Translations under genes and position numbers: made by a program
Assembly (NCBI RefSeq): GCF_000015565.1
Contig: NC_008786.1
Location: 2,418,001 to 2,482,000, forward strand
Origin: Verminephrobacter eiseniae EF01-2
GTDB taxonomy: Bacteria; Pseudomonadota; Gammaproteobacteria; Burkholderiales; Burkholderiaceae_C
DNA: 64,000 nt
Direction of reading: 5' to 3'
The notes under the pieces: model-generated
What the model saw: only the letters and a program-made list of their open reading frames with translations
Databases searched by the model: none
What the model was told of the DNA's origin: nothing
Part shown: positions 16,298-24,905 of the stretch, piece after piece
How the letters are laid out: each line of letters starts with the position of its first letter
How positions within the stretch are numbered: the stretch's first letter is position 1

Positions 16298-16528
16298 TGC
16301 ATGTCTCCTTTCGGGAGGATGACCGAGTGACGGTGCTCGGAAATCTTCCTTCTGCTTGTCGTTGGAAAAGGTGATTTTTATTGACGTAATCTGCGATCCC
16401 GCCGATTTCAGGCCCCCCATCCAGAAAGGCAAAAATGATTCAACTTGCGAGACGGTTCGACGGTTCGGGTCTTGCGCGCCAGTTTCCTGGCTCGTCGGAC
16501 GGCTGCCGCCAAAAGAAAACGCAAGGTC

Positions 16529-17626
16529 TCATGGCAAGGCAGCGATCGTTTGGGCGCCGATGAAATTTTTCCCGCGCGCGCCCTGCATTGCGGCTTGCAC
16601 CATTGCCAGCGCTTCAGGCGGGGAAACGCCATGATCGGAAAACCCGGTTTTCACGTCCAACTGGTGCAAGAAATTGCGCAGACGTCCGACTGCGGCTTGA
16701 CAGTCGCTGCCGAAGACCTTTTGCAATACCGCATCCCGCTCAGGCGTCACCCCCCATGCCATCTTCAGCACCAGCGGCAGCGTGAACGAACAGGCGATGC
16801 CATGCGGCAGCCCGTGGCGCAGGGTCATCTCGTAAGAGATGGAATGCGCCAGGGCGGTTTTGGTATTGGAAAATGCCAGGCCGGCCTTCATCGCTGCCAG
16901 CGCCATGGCAGAGCGCAAGCTCTGGTTGCCGAGATCCCTGGCCAGCAGGGGCAGGCAATGCATGATGTCCTTGGCCGCTGAAATGGCAAACACATCGGAG
17001 ACCGGATTGGCATTGACGTTCCAGATCGATTCCAGCGCGTGCGACAGCGCATCCAGCCCGGTCGAAATGGTGATGTTCCGCGGCAGACTCGACATCAGAT
17101 CAGGGTCGACAATCGCTGCCTTGGGCCAGGTGCAGTCCAGATGCAAGGAATATTTTTTGTGTTTCGTCGCGTCCCAGATGGTGGCCCAGGGCGTTACTTC
17201 GCTGCCAGTGCCGGCAGTCGTCGGAATGGCAATGAGCGTCTTGAGCCGGTGGGGCGTAAAGGGCTTGCCGTCTTCGAGCAAGGCCAGTAGTTCTTCGAAC
17301 TCTCCGGCTCCAACGCTCAAAGCCTTGGCGGTGTCGATGGCACTGCCGCCGCCCAAGGCCACCACGGTATCGCAGGCGCGCTCGTCTTGCCAGAAGCGCT
17401 GGTACAGGCCGGCCAACTGCGCAACATCCGGGTTCGGACGCACCTCCTCGATGACGTAAGCCAGTCGATTGCCCAGCAACTGCTCCAGTTTCCGGATCAG
17501 ACCCAAGGCACGCGCTTCGGGAAAACTCACCACCACCACCTTGGCAGCACCAACGATGTGCGGGAGTTCTGCCAGGCTGCCCGGACCGAAATGCGTTGCG
17601 ACAGGATTAAAGAATCGCTGCGTCAT
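16529..17626 (-). CDS. Iron-containing alcohol dehydrogenase, possibly phosphonoacetaldehyde reductase-like
   Basis: A 365-residue group III alcohol dehydrogenase. The NAD(P)-binding GGGSAIDTAKAL and the PTTAGTGSEVT loop are intact. The metal site is present as Asp and His in STGLDALSHALES, a further His in ALAHSISYEM and His in RHGLPHGIA. The opening NPVATHFGPGSLAEL and overall pattern recall the hydroxyethylphosphonate dehydrogenase / phosphonoacetaldehyde reductase branch, but I cannot separate it from other small-aldehyde reductases. It is divergent from a LysR gene that probably controls it, with a clear inverted repeat between them, and precedes the MFS carrier. Confidence 0.82.
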   Translation of the reverse strand: MTQRFFNPVATHFGPGSLAELPHIVGAAKVVVVSFPEARALGLIRKLEQLLGNRLAYVIEEVRPNPDVAQLAGLYQRFWQDERACDTVVALGGGSAIDTAKALSVGAGEFEELLALLEDGKPFTPHRLKTLIAIPTTAGTGSEVTPWATIWDATKHKKYSLHLDCTWPKAAIVDPDLMSSLPRNITISTGLDALSHALESIWNVNANPVSDVFAISAAKDIMHCLPLLARDLGNQSLRSAMALAAMKAGLAFSNTKTALAHSISYEMTLRHGLPHGIACSFTLPLVLKMAWGVTPERDAVLQKVFGSDCQAAVGRLRNFLHQLDVKTGFSDHGVSPPEALAMVQAAMQGARGKNFIGAQTIAALP

Positions 17627-17719
17627 GCGGGTCTCCTTTCATGGCCACGCGTGGGGACTCGTTCGGCGTTGCCTGTGCGTTTTGGTGGAAGCGATTGTCA
17701 GCGCGCCGATGCAGGTGGA

Positions 17720-17752
17720 CGAATCGATTATTCTGCTGTTCCTATCGATTCG
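17720..17752. promoter_or_regulatory. Inverted repeat, candidate LysR operator
   Basis: CGAATCGAT and ATCGATTCG form a perfect 9-base inverted repeat with a 15-base spacer, in the 230-base region between the divergent dehydrogenase and LysR genes. Position and symmetry suit a LysR binding site. Confidence 0.55.
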
Positions 17753-17856
17753 GCCGATGTGATGCGCCATGTGTTTGTGTCGTCTGTGTCGCTGCGGCGA
17801 AGTAAGGTCAGGCTGCCCTGACAACGTGGAAGGGCAGGTGCTCTCGTGAGGTCTCC

Positions 17857-18741
17857 ATGTACCAGTACCATAAGTGGATACGGTCGTTTCACGCCGTCGC
17901 AAAAACACACAGTTTTACTGCTGCGGCGTCTTATCTGCGCATCGGCCAGCCAACCATCAGTGAACAGGTCAAGGCATTGGAAGACCGCTTTGCGGTGGAG
18001 TTGTTGCATCGCAGCGGCCGCCATGTCGCATTGACCGATGCCGGGCGGCGCTTGTATGAAATCACGGAAGGGATTTTTGGCCAGGAAGATGAGGCAGTGC
18101 AATTGCTGCAAAGCCTGCACTCGCAAAAAACCGGCCTGTTGCGCATCGGCGCTGTTTCTCCGCCGGTGGTGATGAACCTGACTTACGACCTGATGCGCAA
18201 ACATCCCGGCATCGAGTTCGCGATCTCGATCAACCCGGAAAAGGAAACGCTTTTTCGGCTCTATGACTTCAGGATCGACATCGCCATTTTGGCCTACGTC
18301 GACCCCGACAAACGCCTGCATGTCGCGCCTTATCGCACCTATCCCATCGTCGCCGTGGTCCGGGACGACCATGCCTGGGCGAGCAAAGCCTCCATCCCCT
18401 TGACACAGATCCGGCATGAAGCGGTCATCATGCGCGAGTCCGGCTCCAAGACCCGCGAGTTGCTGGAACATGCCTGTGGCAAGCAAGGCATACCGATCCA
18501 TTGCGTCATGGAACTCAACAGCCGGGAAGCCATCATGCACGCCATTGCAGAGGGCCTTGGCATAGGCTTCGTATCGGCGATTGAGTACACGGCGATACCG
18601 GGAACGAAAGCGATCCGGCTGCGGGACGCGGAGGTGAAGATCAGTTATTACATGTGCACTCTTGCGGTACGAAAGAACCGCCCCTTGATCAAAAGTGTGC
18701 TTGAGGCGGAAAGCGAACCCGGTCGCAAGAAAACTGTCTGA
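17857..18741 (+). CDS. LysR-family transcriptional regulator
   Basis: A full-length 294-residue LysR protein. The N-terminal helix-turn-helix reads SFHAVAKTHSFTAAASYLRIGQPTISEQVKALEDRF with LLHRSGRHVALTDAGRRLYE after it; the effector domain begins at GLLRIGAVSPPVVMNLTYD. GAGG precedes the ATG at a good distance. It is divergent from the alcohol dehydrogenase gene and should control that gene and the MFS carrier, probably in response to their substrate. The gene converges on doeD, but the intervening hairpin and the different strand argue against a role in ectoine use. Confidence 0.9.
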   Translation: MYQYHKWIRSFHAVAKTHSFTAAASYLRIGQPTISEQVKALEDRFAVELLHRSGRHVALTDAGRRLYEITEGIFGQEDEAVQLLQSLHSQKTGLLRIGAVSPPVVMNLTYDLMRKHPGIEFAISINPEKETLFRLYDFRIDIAILAYVDPDKRLHVAPYRTYPIVAVVRDDHAWASKASIPLTQIRHEAVIMRESGSKTRELLEHACGKQGIPIHCVMELNSREAIMHAIAEGLGIGFVSAIEYTAIPGTKAIRLRDAEVKISYYMCTLAVRKNRPLIKSVLEAESEPGRKKTV

Positions 18742-18778
18742 GCCTGCATTTGCACCTGCGGGAATCCGCGCCATCCGC

Positions 18779-18809
18779 GTCATCCGCATCATCTGCGGAT
18801 GACTTCGTT
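18779..18809. repeat. Stem-loop repeat 3' of LysR and doeD
   Basis: GTCATCCGCA and TGCGGATGAC form a 10-base stem with a 5-base loop in the convergent region. The segment ATCTGCGGATGACTTCGTT occurs again, inverted, upstream of doeD (20346-20364), so the two copies bracket that gene. It may act as a two-way terminator; no U-tract is seen. Confidence 0.6.
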
Positions 18810-18869
18810 CAATGTCGCAGATGGCACCGATAACGCAGATTCCGGCACTGTCATGATTCATGCAAGTGC

Positions 18870-20267
18870 CTATGCGATACCTCGGCCGGCAACCGTGACC
18901 ACCCGGTTGGCCACTTCATCGACGGCCTGGCGCACGATGCCGATGATCTCGTCCACTTCGGCGCGGGTCGTGATGAGCGGCGGTGCGAAGCCGAGGATGT
19001 CGCCGTGCGGCATGGCGCGCGCGATCACGCCGCGTTCGAGCGCCGCCGCCGCGACCTGCGGCCCGACCTTCAGCGCAGCGTCGAAGGGCTTGTCGCCTTC
19101 GGCCATGAACTCCAGCGCCGCCAGCATGCCTGCGCCGCGCACTTCACCGACCAACGGGTGCTGGTCGAATGCGGCGTGCAGTTGCGCGTTCAGGTAGCTG
19201 CCCACCTCCCCGGCGTTCTGCATGATGTTTTCGCGTTCGAGTATGTCGAGGTTGGCCAGCGCGGCAGCCGCGCAGATCGGGTGGCCGGAATAGGTCCAGC
19301 CGTGGCCCATCGCGCCGTATTCCTGCGAGCCTTTCTCGATCACGTCCCACACCCGCTCGCCGATGATCACGGCTGAGAGCGGCGCATAGGCGCTCGTCAT
19401 GCCCTTTGCCGCGGTGATCAGGTCTGGCTGTATGCCGTAGTGCTGCGCGCCCATCTTCGAGCCCAGACGCCCGAAGCCGCACACCACCTCGTCGGAAATC
19501 AGCAGGATGTCGTGCCGCTTCAACACTGGTTGAATCGCCGCCCAGTAGCCTTGCGGCGGTGTGATGATGCCGCCCGTGCCCATCATCGGCTCGGCGATGA
19601 AGGCGGCGATGGTGTCGGCGCCCTCGCGCGCGATCAGCTTTTCCAACTCCTCGGCGCAATACGCGGCGAACTGCGTTTCGCTCATGCCGGCAGGCGCCTG
19701 GCGGTACCAGTGCGGGCAGATCGTGTGCTTGACGCAATCGATCGGCAAGTCGAAGTGCTGGTGGAAGCCCGGCAGGCCGGTCAAACTGCCGGTCATGATG
19801 CCGGAGCCGTGGTAGCCGCGGTGCCGCGAGATGATCTTTTTCTTGTTCCGGCGTCCGAGCACGTTGTTGTAGTACCAGACGATCTTGATCTGCGTCTCGT
19901 TGGCGTCCGACCCCGACATGCCGTAATACACCTTCTTCATGCCCGCCGGCGACCAGTCGATGATGCGCGACGATAGCTCGATGATGGTGTCGGTCGCATG
20001 TCCCGCATAGGTGTGGTAGTACGCCAGTTTCTTTGCCTGCTGGTAGATGGCGTCGGCCACTTCGGTGCGGCCATAGCCGATGTTGACGCAATAGAGTCCC
20101 GCGAACGCATCGATGTAGCTCTTGCCCTGATGGTCTTCGATGCGAATGCCCTTTGCGCCCGTCACGATCTTGCCCGGCAGCGCGCCGCTTGCGTGGTCGC
20201 GCGCGTGCGTGGACGGGTGCATGAAGTGGCTGCGGTCTTGCTTGAACAGTTGCTCGAGTTGGATCAT
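18870..20267 (-). CDS. doeD: L-2,4-diaminobutyrate transaminase of ectoine catabolism
   Basis: A 465-residue class III aminotransferase. PLP binds Lys288 (DLITAAKGMTSAYAPL); ISDEVVCGFGRLG carries the PLP-contacting Asp, and YYGMSGSDANETQIK is the cofactor-phosphate loop. By itself the sequence would suit several omega-amino acid or diamine substrates, but its place beside doeC and the doeAB-eut genes points to DoeD, which converts L-2,4-diaminobutyrate to aspartate semialdehyde. AAGGAG stands before the ATG. A hairpin ending in TTTTATAA lies only 23 bases upstream of the start, so its transcript must read through that stem or begin within it. Confidence 0.85.
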   Translation of the reverse strand: MIQLEQLFKQDRSHFMHPSTHARDHASGALPGKIVTGAKGIRIEDHQGKSYIDAFAGLYCVNIGYGRTEVADAIYQQAKKLAYYHTYAGHATDTIIELSSRIIDWSPAGMKKVYYGMSGSDANETQIKIVWYYNNVLGRRNKKKIISRHRGYHGSGIMTGSLTGLPGFHQHFDLPIDCVKHTICPHWYRQAPAGMSETQFAAYCAEELEKLIAREGADTIAAFIAEPMMGTGGIITPPQGYWAAIQPVLKRHDILLISDEVVCGFGRLGSKMGAQHYGIQPDLITAAKGMTSAYAPLSAVIIGERVWDVIEKGSQEYGAMGHGWTYSGHPICAAAALANLDILERENIMQNAGEVGSYLNAQLHAAFDQHPLVGEVRGAGMLAALEFMAEGDKPFDAALKVGPQVAAAALERGVIARAMPHGDILGFAPPLITTRAEVDEIIGIVRQAVDEVANRVVTVAGRGIA

Positions 20268-20290
20268 TTCATTCTCCTTGGGTTATAAAA

Positions 20291-20315
20291 CCCGGCGTTG
20301 CCTGGCAACGCCGGG
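20291..20315 (-). terminator. Hairpin with short U-tract directly upstream of doeD
   Basis: On the minus strand CCCGGCGTTGCC and its exact complement form a 12-base stem, immediately followed by TTTTATAA, as in a rho-independent terminator. It would end the doeC-containing transcript, yet it lies between that gene and the doeD ribosome-binding site, so it may attenuate doeD or set the doeC:doeD ratio. Confidence 0.65.
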
Positions 20316-20333
20316 ATCTGTGTTGCCTGCGTC

Positions 20334-20414
20334 ATCTGCGGATAAAACGAAGTCATCCGCAGATTGCACAGATGCGCACAGATGCGCACAGATGCGCATA
20401 AACGCGCACAGATG
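20334..20414. repeat. Inverted repeat followed by 10 bp tandem repeats
   Basis: ATCTGCGGAT and ATCCGCAGAT form an inverted repeat across 11 bases, and its distal part is an inverted copy of the repeat downstream of doeD. Next to it the unit GATGCGCACA is repeated about three times with a degenerate fourth copy. The 224-base doeC-doeD gap contains this, the hairpin and nothing coding. Confidence 0.7.
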
Positions 20415-20491
20415 GTGGAGCCTTGCATCGATCACGACCGGCGCAGGATTTCTCATGCATCACAAGCACCTGTCGCCATTGCAGGAAAGCC

Positions 20492-21970
20492 TCAACAGGT
20501 TGCGACATTGGTCAGTGGCAGCCCCAGATTGCCGAGGCAAAAATATTTGGTTTCGACAAAAGGCGCGAAGCCCTCCGCGCCACCTTCGCGGCCCAGGCCG
20601 GATGCCTTCATGCCGCCGAATGGAATGGCCGCGCCGGTGAATTTGACGCCGTTGACCGACACCATGGCGAAGTCCAGCCTTCTGACGAGTTGGAAGATCG
20701 TGTCGATGCGCTGTGCGCAGACATAGGCTGCGAGACCGTATTCGGTGTCGTTGGCCAGCGCCACGACTTCATCGATGGTTGCAAATGAGGAAATGGCCGC
20801 GATGGGCGCGAAATTCTCTTCGTCGTAAATGCGCATGCCCGGCCTGGCATCTGCCACCACCGTCGGTTCGAAAAACCATCCGCCGAGCGCGTGCGGCCTG
20901 CCGCCGACGGTGATGCGCGCCCCCTTGGCCCGGGCGTCTTCCACGCGGGCGACCGTCGCATCGAAGGCCGCCTGGTGGATGAGTGGCCCGACCTCGACCT
21001 GCGCGGCAAACGCGCTGCCGACCTTCAGTCGCCCCACTGCCTGGCTGTATTGCGCAACGAAGCGCTCATACAGCGGCGCGGCAACCAGGATGCGATTGGC
21101 TGCGCAGCAGTCCTGCCCCGATGTCTGGAATTTGGCGCCCAGCGCAATGCCCACGGCAGCATCGAGGTCGGCATCTTCGGTCACGATGAACGGCGCATTG
21201 CCGCCGAGTTCGAGCGCCAGCTTCTTGATGCCCGACGCCGCCACCGCGCGTGCAACGAGTCCGCCGACCCGGGTCGAACCGGTGAAGCTCACGGCGCGCA
21301 CCCGGGTGTCGCGCACCAGTGTCTCCATCGTCATCTGCGGCTCGCCGAGCACCACGTTGAACACGCCTGCGGGAAAGCCGGCTTCCTTTGCAAGCTGTGC
21401 CAGCGCGAATGCGGAAAATGGCGTCTCCTGCGCCGGCTTGACGACGGTCGTGCAGCCCACGGCGATGGCGGCGGCGGCCTTGCGCGTGATCATCGCCACC
21501 GGGAAATTCCATGGCGTGATGAGCGCGGCCACGCCGACGGGTTCCAGCACCGTGCCGAGTTGCGCGCCATCGATATGGGTCGGGATGGTGCGTCCCGTGA
21601 GCCGCCTGGCCTCGTTGGCAAACCATTCGACGAAGCTGGCTGCATACACGATCTCGCTGCGCGCTTCGGCCAGCGGCTTGCCCTGTTCCAGCGCGAGGAT
21701 GTGCGCCAGGTCGTGCTGATGGCGCAGGATCAGCGCATGCCAGCGCAAGAGCAGCGCGCTGCGCTGTTCCTGCGGCACCCAGCGCCAGGCGCCAAATGCG
21801 CGCTCGGCGGCATCGACGGCGGCTTCGATCTGCGTGGCATCGAGCATGGGCACATGGCCGATCACGCTTTGATCGGCCGGATTTTGCACCGCGATGGTGG
21901 CGCCGCCGTGAACCCAGCGGCCATCGACATGGCACAGCGATTTGAAAAGTATGGGGTGCTCCAGGGTCAT
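20492..21970 (-). CDS. doeC: Aspartate-semialdehyde dehydrogenase of ectoine catabolism
   Basis: A 492-residue NAD(P)-dependent aldehyde dehydrogenase with succinate-semialdehyde-dehydrogenase-like sequence. PWNFPVAMITRKAAAAIAVGCTTVVKPA forms the coenzyme site, FTGSTRVGG is the nucleotide loop, Glu254 lies in LALELGGNAPF and the catalytic Cys288 in SGQDCCAANRI, where a second Cys follows directly. In this operon it is expected to oxidise L-aspartate-4-semialdehyde, made by DoeD, to aspartate. The gene is downstream of doeX on the same strand after ~215 bases. GabD-type succinate semialdehyde dehydrogenase is the alternative if context is ignored. Confidence 0.85.
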   Translation of the reverse strand: MTLEHPILFKSLCHVDGRWVHGGATIAVQNPADQSVIGHVPMLDATQIEAAVDAAERAFGAWRWVPQEQRSALLLRWHALILRHQHDLAHILALEQGKPLAEARSEIVYAASFVEWFANEARRLTGRTIPTHIDGAQLGTVLEPVGVAALITPWNFPVAMITRKAAAAIAVGCTTVVKPAQETPFSAFALAQLAKEAGFPAGVFNVVLGEPQMTMETLVRDTRVRAVSFTGSTRVGGLVARAVAASGIKKLALELGGNAPFIVTEDADLDAAVGIALGAKFQTSGQDCCAANRILVAAPLYERFVAQYSQAVGRLKVGSAFAAQVEVGPLIHQAAFDATVARVEDARAKGARITVGGRPHALGGWFFEPTVVADARPGMRIYDEENFAPIAAISSFATIDEVVALANDTEYGLAAYVCAQRIDTIFQLVRRLDFAMVSVNGVKFTGAAIPFGGMKASGLGREGGAEGFAPFVETKYFCLGNLGLPLTNVATC

Positions 21971-22121
21971 GAACGGCTCCGGTTTGTTCTTCTGCTCCAG
22001 CCCACTTTAAGACCGCAGCGCCATGGGAATTTTTGTTGTGGCTGCCCTGGATGCAGGTTTTTTTCTGATTCGCGCACCGGTTGCACGCAGTTTTTCAGGC
22101 CGGATGACATGGCATTTCAAT

Positions 22122-22193
22122 AAGGATGAAAACTGCTCCGCGCTGGCGGGCGGCGGGGTGGATTTTCGCCTCCATCCTTCCACCTTCATCCTT
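22122..22193. repeat. Stem-loop repeat, copy 1, at the end of doeX
   Basis: AAGGATGAA and TTCATCCTT enclose a ~54-base loop; the second arm overlaps the doeX stop codon. The loop contains TGAAAACTGCTCCG and TGGCGGGCGGC, both repeated in the same order at the end of enuR (26934-27000). It looks like a family of 3' end stem-loops. Confidence 0.6.
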
Positions 22194-22662
22194 GGCAAGC
22201 CCACTCCGGCACCTCGTGCGGCATGCTCTTGACGGTTTTCGTGACGATGTAGGTGAAGTATTTTTCGATGCCGATCTCGTCCATGAGCAGCGTATCGATG
22301 AAGCGCTGGTAGTGGTCGATATCGCGTGAGACGATGTGCAGCACGTAGTCCACGCCGCCGCCCGTCGCGTGGCATTGAACGATTTCGGGGGCGGCCATCA
22401 CGCGCTCCTCGAAGCGCCGCATGTCGTGCGCGGTATGGCGCGCCAGCGTCACTTCCACGACGATGCGGCTGCCCTTGAATACCAATGTCCAGTCCAGGTC
22501 GGCCCGGTATCCCCTGATGATTCCGCTCGCCTCCAGTTTTTTCACCCGCTCCCAGGCTGGCGAGATCGACAGGTTGACCGCTTCGGCCAGGCGCGATTTC
22601 GTGATGCGGCCATCTCCCGCGAGGATGCGCAAAATCGCAAGGTCGTAGCGGTCGAGTTTCAT
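22186..22662 (-). CDS. doeX: AsnC/Lrp-family regulator of ectoine genes
   Basis: A 158-residue Lrp-type protein. The N-terminal helix-turn-helix reads DRYDLAILRILAGDGRITKSRLAEAVNLSISPAWERVKKLEASGIIRGY, followed by a RAM ligand domain with HATGGGVDYVLHIVSRDIDHYQRF. The start ATG overlaps the doeB stop by four bases, so it is cotranscribed with doeAB. In other ectoine-degrading bacteria the AsnC-type DoeX/AsnC gene occupies the same position and is thought to activate the catabolic genes. A stem-loop repeat overlaps its 3' end. Confidence 0.88.
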   Translation of the reverse strand: MKLDRYDLAILRILAGDGRITKSRLAEAVNLSISPAWERVKKLEASGIIRGYRADLDWTLVFKGSRIVVEVTLARHTAHDMRRFEERVMAAPEIVQCHATGGGVDYVLHIVSRDIDHYQRFIDTLLMDEIGIEKYFTYIVTKTVKSMPHEVPEWACQG

Positions 22663-23690
22663 GGCGGCGCTGTCGCCACGCTGTCTGCAACGATATCGGC
22701 CACCACGGCAATCGTGTCGCCCATCTTCACCAGGCCGGGGAAATGCCGCGCTGCCAGCAGGCCGCTGCGGTGCGCGTGATACGCGATCGGCGGCACGCCG
22801 GTGCGCGTGGCGTCGTGCACACGCGCAATCAGGTCGCCGCAATCGACTGCGTCGCCGAGGTTCTTGCACAGCTCCAGCAAGCCATCGTGTTCGCTGCTCG
22901 TGTAGCACCTGCCGTCCGGCATGTCGAGCAGCGTCGTGCGGCGCGCACCGTGCGCACCGTGTGGAGCAGGCGTTGCCAGCACCCGGGCATGCGCGAGCAG
23001 ACCGTGCACGCCGCGCCGCGCAATCCCGATGCTTGCCGCCGTTGCCGTGCCGCCACCGCCGAGTTCCGTCGACACGAAGACTTTTCCGGCTTCCTCTGCG
23101 GCGGTATCGAACAGGCCAACGCTGTCCATTTCCAGCATCCGCATCGAATATGGCGCGCCGAATGCGAGCATGGCCGCTTCGCACCGCGCCTGCTGCGCGG
23201 CATCGGGCAAGACGTGGATCGCGGCGAATGGCACGAAGTCGAGCGTGCGCCCGCCCGCGTGCAGGTCGAGCACATAGTCCGCCAGCGGCAACAGATGGCG
23301 CTGAAAGTAGTCGGCAATCTTTTCGGTGACGCTGCCGTCGGCGCGGCCCGGGAAGCTGCGGTTCAGATTGCCGCGATCGATCGGCGAGGTGCGGCTGCCT
23401 GCGCGAAACGCCGGGTAGTTCATGAATGGCACCACGATCACGCGCCCGCGCACATCGCGTGCGCGCAGCGTGGCCGCCAGTTCCGACAGCACGATAGGCC
23501 CTTCGTACTCATCGCCATGGTTGCCGCCGGTGAGCAGGACCGTCGGCCCCTCGCCGTGGCGAATCACGGTGATCGGAATCATCACCGCGCCCCATGCGGA
23601 AGCATCGTGCGAATGCGGCAGTTTGAGAAAGCCGTGCTGTTCGCCGTCGGCGTCGAAATCGACCGTCGGCGTGATGGGGGACGAGCGCAT
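22659..23690 (-). CDS. doeB: N-alpha-acetyl-L-2,4-diaminobutyrate deacetylase
   Basis: A 343-residue zinc hydrolase of the succinylglutamate desuccinylase/aspartoacylase family. The zinc ligands are His58 and Glu61 in GGNHGDEYEG and His144 in LDLHAGG; the family Arg/Asn segment SPIDRGNLNRSFPG follows the first site. In ectoine breakdown it removes acetate from N-alpha-acetyl-diaminobutyrate, giving diaminobutyrate for DoeD. I prefer the ATG 9 bases after AAGGAG over a nearer upstream GTG. It begins 5 bases after doeA and overlaps doeX, so these three are one unit. Also named eutE. Confidence 0.9.
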   Translation of the reverse strand: MRSSPITPTVDFDADGEQHGFLKLPHSHDASAWGAVMIPITVIRHGEGPTVLLTGGNHGDEYEGPIVLSELAATLRARDVRGRVIVVPFMNYPAFRAGSRTSPIDRGNLNRSFPGRADGSVTEKIADYFQRHLLPLADYVLDLHAGGRTLDFVPFAAIHVLPDAAQQARCEAAMLAFGAPYSMRMLEMDSVGLFDTAAEEAGKVFVSTELGGGGTATAASIGIARRGVHGLLAHARVLATPAPHGAHGARRTTLLDMPDGRCYTSSEHDGLLELCKNLGDAVDCGDLIARVHDATRTGVPPIAYHAHRSGLLAARHFPGLVKMGDTIAVVADIVADSVATAPP

Positions 23691-23695
23691 GCGCA

Positions 23696-24895
23696 CTACT
23701 CCTTGACGAACAGACGGCGCGGCGTATTGCAGAAGGTCTCGACACCGGTTTCGGTAATCAGGATGCTTTCGGTAATCTCCAGCCCCCAATCGTCAAGCCA
23801 CAGCCCCGGCATGAAGTGGAAGGTCATGCCCGGTTGCAGCACCGTCAAATCGCCCGGGCGCAGGCTCATGGTGCGCTCGCCCCAGTCGGGCGGATAGCTC
23901 GCGCCGATGGGGTAGCCGCAGCGGCTGTTCTTTTCCATGCCCGACTTGCGCAGCACGGCAAAGAAGGCGTTGGCGATGTCTTCGCAGGTGTTGCCCGGTT
24001 TGGCGGCGGCCAGCCCTGCTTGTATCCCTTCGACGACGGCGCGCTCGGCCTCGATGAAGTGCGGCGGCGGTCGTCCCAGATAGACCGTGCGCGACTGCGG
24101 GCAGTGGTAGCGCTTGAAGCAGCCCGCGATCTCGAAAAAGGTGCCGGCATTCGCGGTAAACGGGGTGTCGTCCCAGGTCAGGTGCGGCGCCGCGGCAGCC
24201 GCGCCGGTTGGCAGCAGCGGCACTATCGCCGGATAGTCGCCGCCGTAGCCCTCCACGCCGGCAATGCCGCAGGCGTAAATGTCCGCAACCAGATCGTTCT
24301 TGCGCATGCCCGGCTCGATCCGCTCGACGATGCGCGCATGCATCTTTTCGACGATGCGCGCAGCGATGCGCATGTATTCGATCTCGCGCGGCGACTTCAA
24401 TGCGCGCTGCCAGTTGACGAGCGCGGTGGCGTCGCGCCACTGCGCCTGTGGCAGATTGCGCTGCAAGGAGGCGTAGGCCGCCGCGCTGAAGTAGTAGTTG
24501 TCCATCTCGACACCGATGTGGCGCGACTGCCAGCCGCGCGCCTCGATCACTTCGCGCGCGAGGTAGTCCATCGGATGGCGTTCGGCCGACTGCACGTAGT
24601 GGTCCGGGTAGCCGACGATCTGCTCGTGCTGCATGAACACGGTGCGGCGCGCCCCGTTCGCATCCTGGCCGCGACCGAACCAGAGCGGCTCGCCATCCAT
24701 GGCCAGCAACACGCACTGGTGCACATAGAACGACCAGCCGTCATAGCCAGTCAGCCATGTCATATTGCTCGGGTCGGTGACGATCAGGAGATCGATTCCG
24801 GCTTTTTGCATCGCCTGCCGCGTCTTGGCTATGCGTGCGTGGTACTCGCTGCGCTCGAACGGCAAGCGCACGGCGTGTTGCATCGTTTCAGGCAT
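23696..24895 (-). CDS. doeA: Ectoine hydrolase (M24-family)
   Basis: A 399-residue pita-bread-fold protein of the Xaa-Pro peptidase M24 family, the length of known DoeA/EutD. The N-terminal domain runs to about residue 170; the C-terminal half has HLTWDDTPFTANAGTFFEIAGC, YHCPQSRTVYLG and the GLEITESILITETG ending typical of the family. It opens the ectoine ring to N-acetyl-diaminobutyrate. The assignment relies on the pairing with doeB, doeC, doeD and ehu genes as well as the sequence. The start lies 10 bases after the eutC stop. Confidence 0.9.
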   Translation of the reverse strand: MPETMQHAVRLPFERSEYHARIAKTRQAMQKAGIDLLIVTDPSNMTWLTGYDGWSFYVHQCVLLAMDGEPLWFGRGQDANGARRTVFMQHEQIVGYPDHYVQSAERHPMDYLAREVIEARGWQSRHIGVEMDNYYFSAAAYASLQRNLPQAQWRDATALVNWQRALKSPREIEYMRIAARIVEKMHARIVERIEPGMRKNDLVADIYACGIAGVEGYGGDYPAIVPLLPTGAAAAAPHLTWDDTPFTANAGTFFEIAGCFKRYHCPQSRTVYLGRPPPHFIEAERAVVEGIQAGLAAAKPGNTCEDIANAFFAVLRKSGMEKNSRCGYPIGASYPPDWGERTMSLRPGDLTVLQPGMTFHFMPGLWLDDWGLEITESILITETGVETFCNTPRRLFVKE

Positions 24896-24905
24896 GCTCG
24901 CCTCT

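Noticed and set aside
17857..18741. LysR gene as a regulator of the ectoine locus
   Set aside because: It is divergent from the alcohol dehydrogenase with an inverted repeat between them and converges on doeD, and the ectoine locus already has EnuR and DoeX.
20366..20414. Possible CRISPR-like array upstream of doeD
   Set aside because: Units are only 10 bases, directly adjacent with no spacers of constant length, and no cas genes are present. It is a simple tandem repeat.
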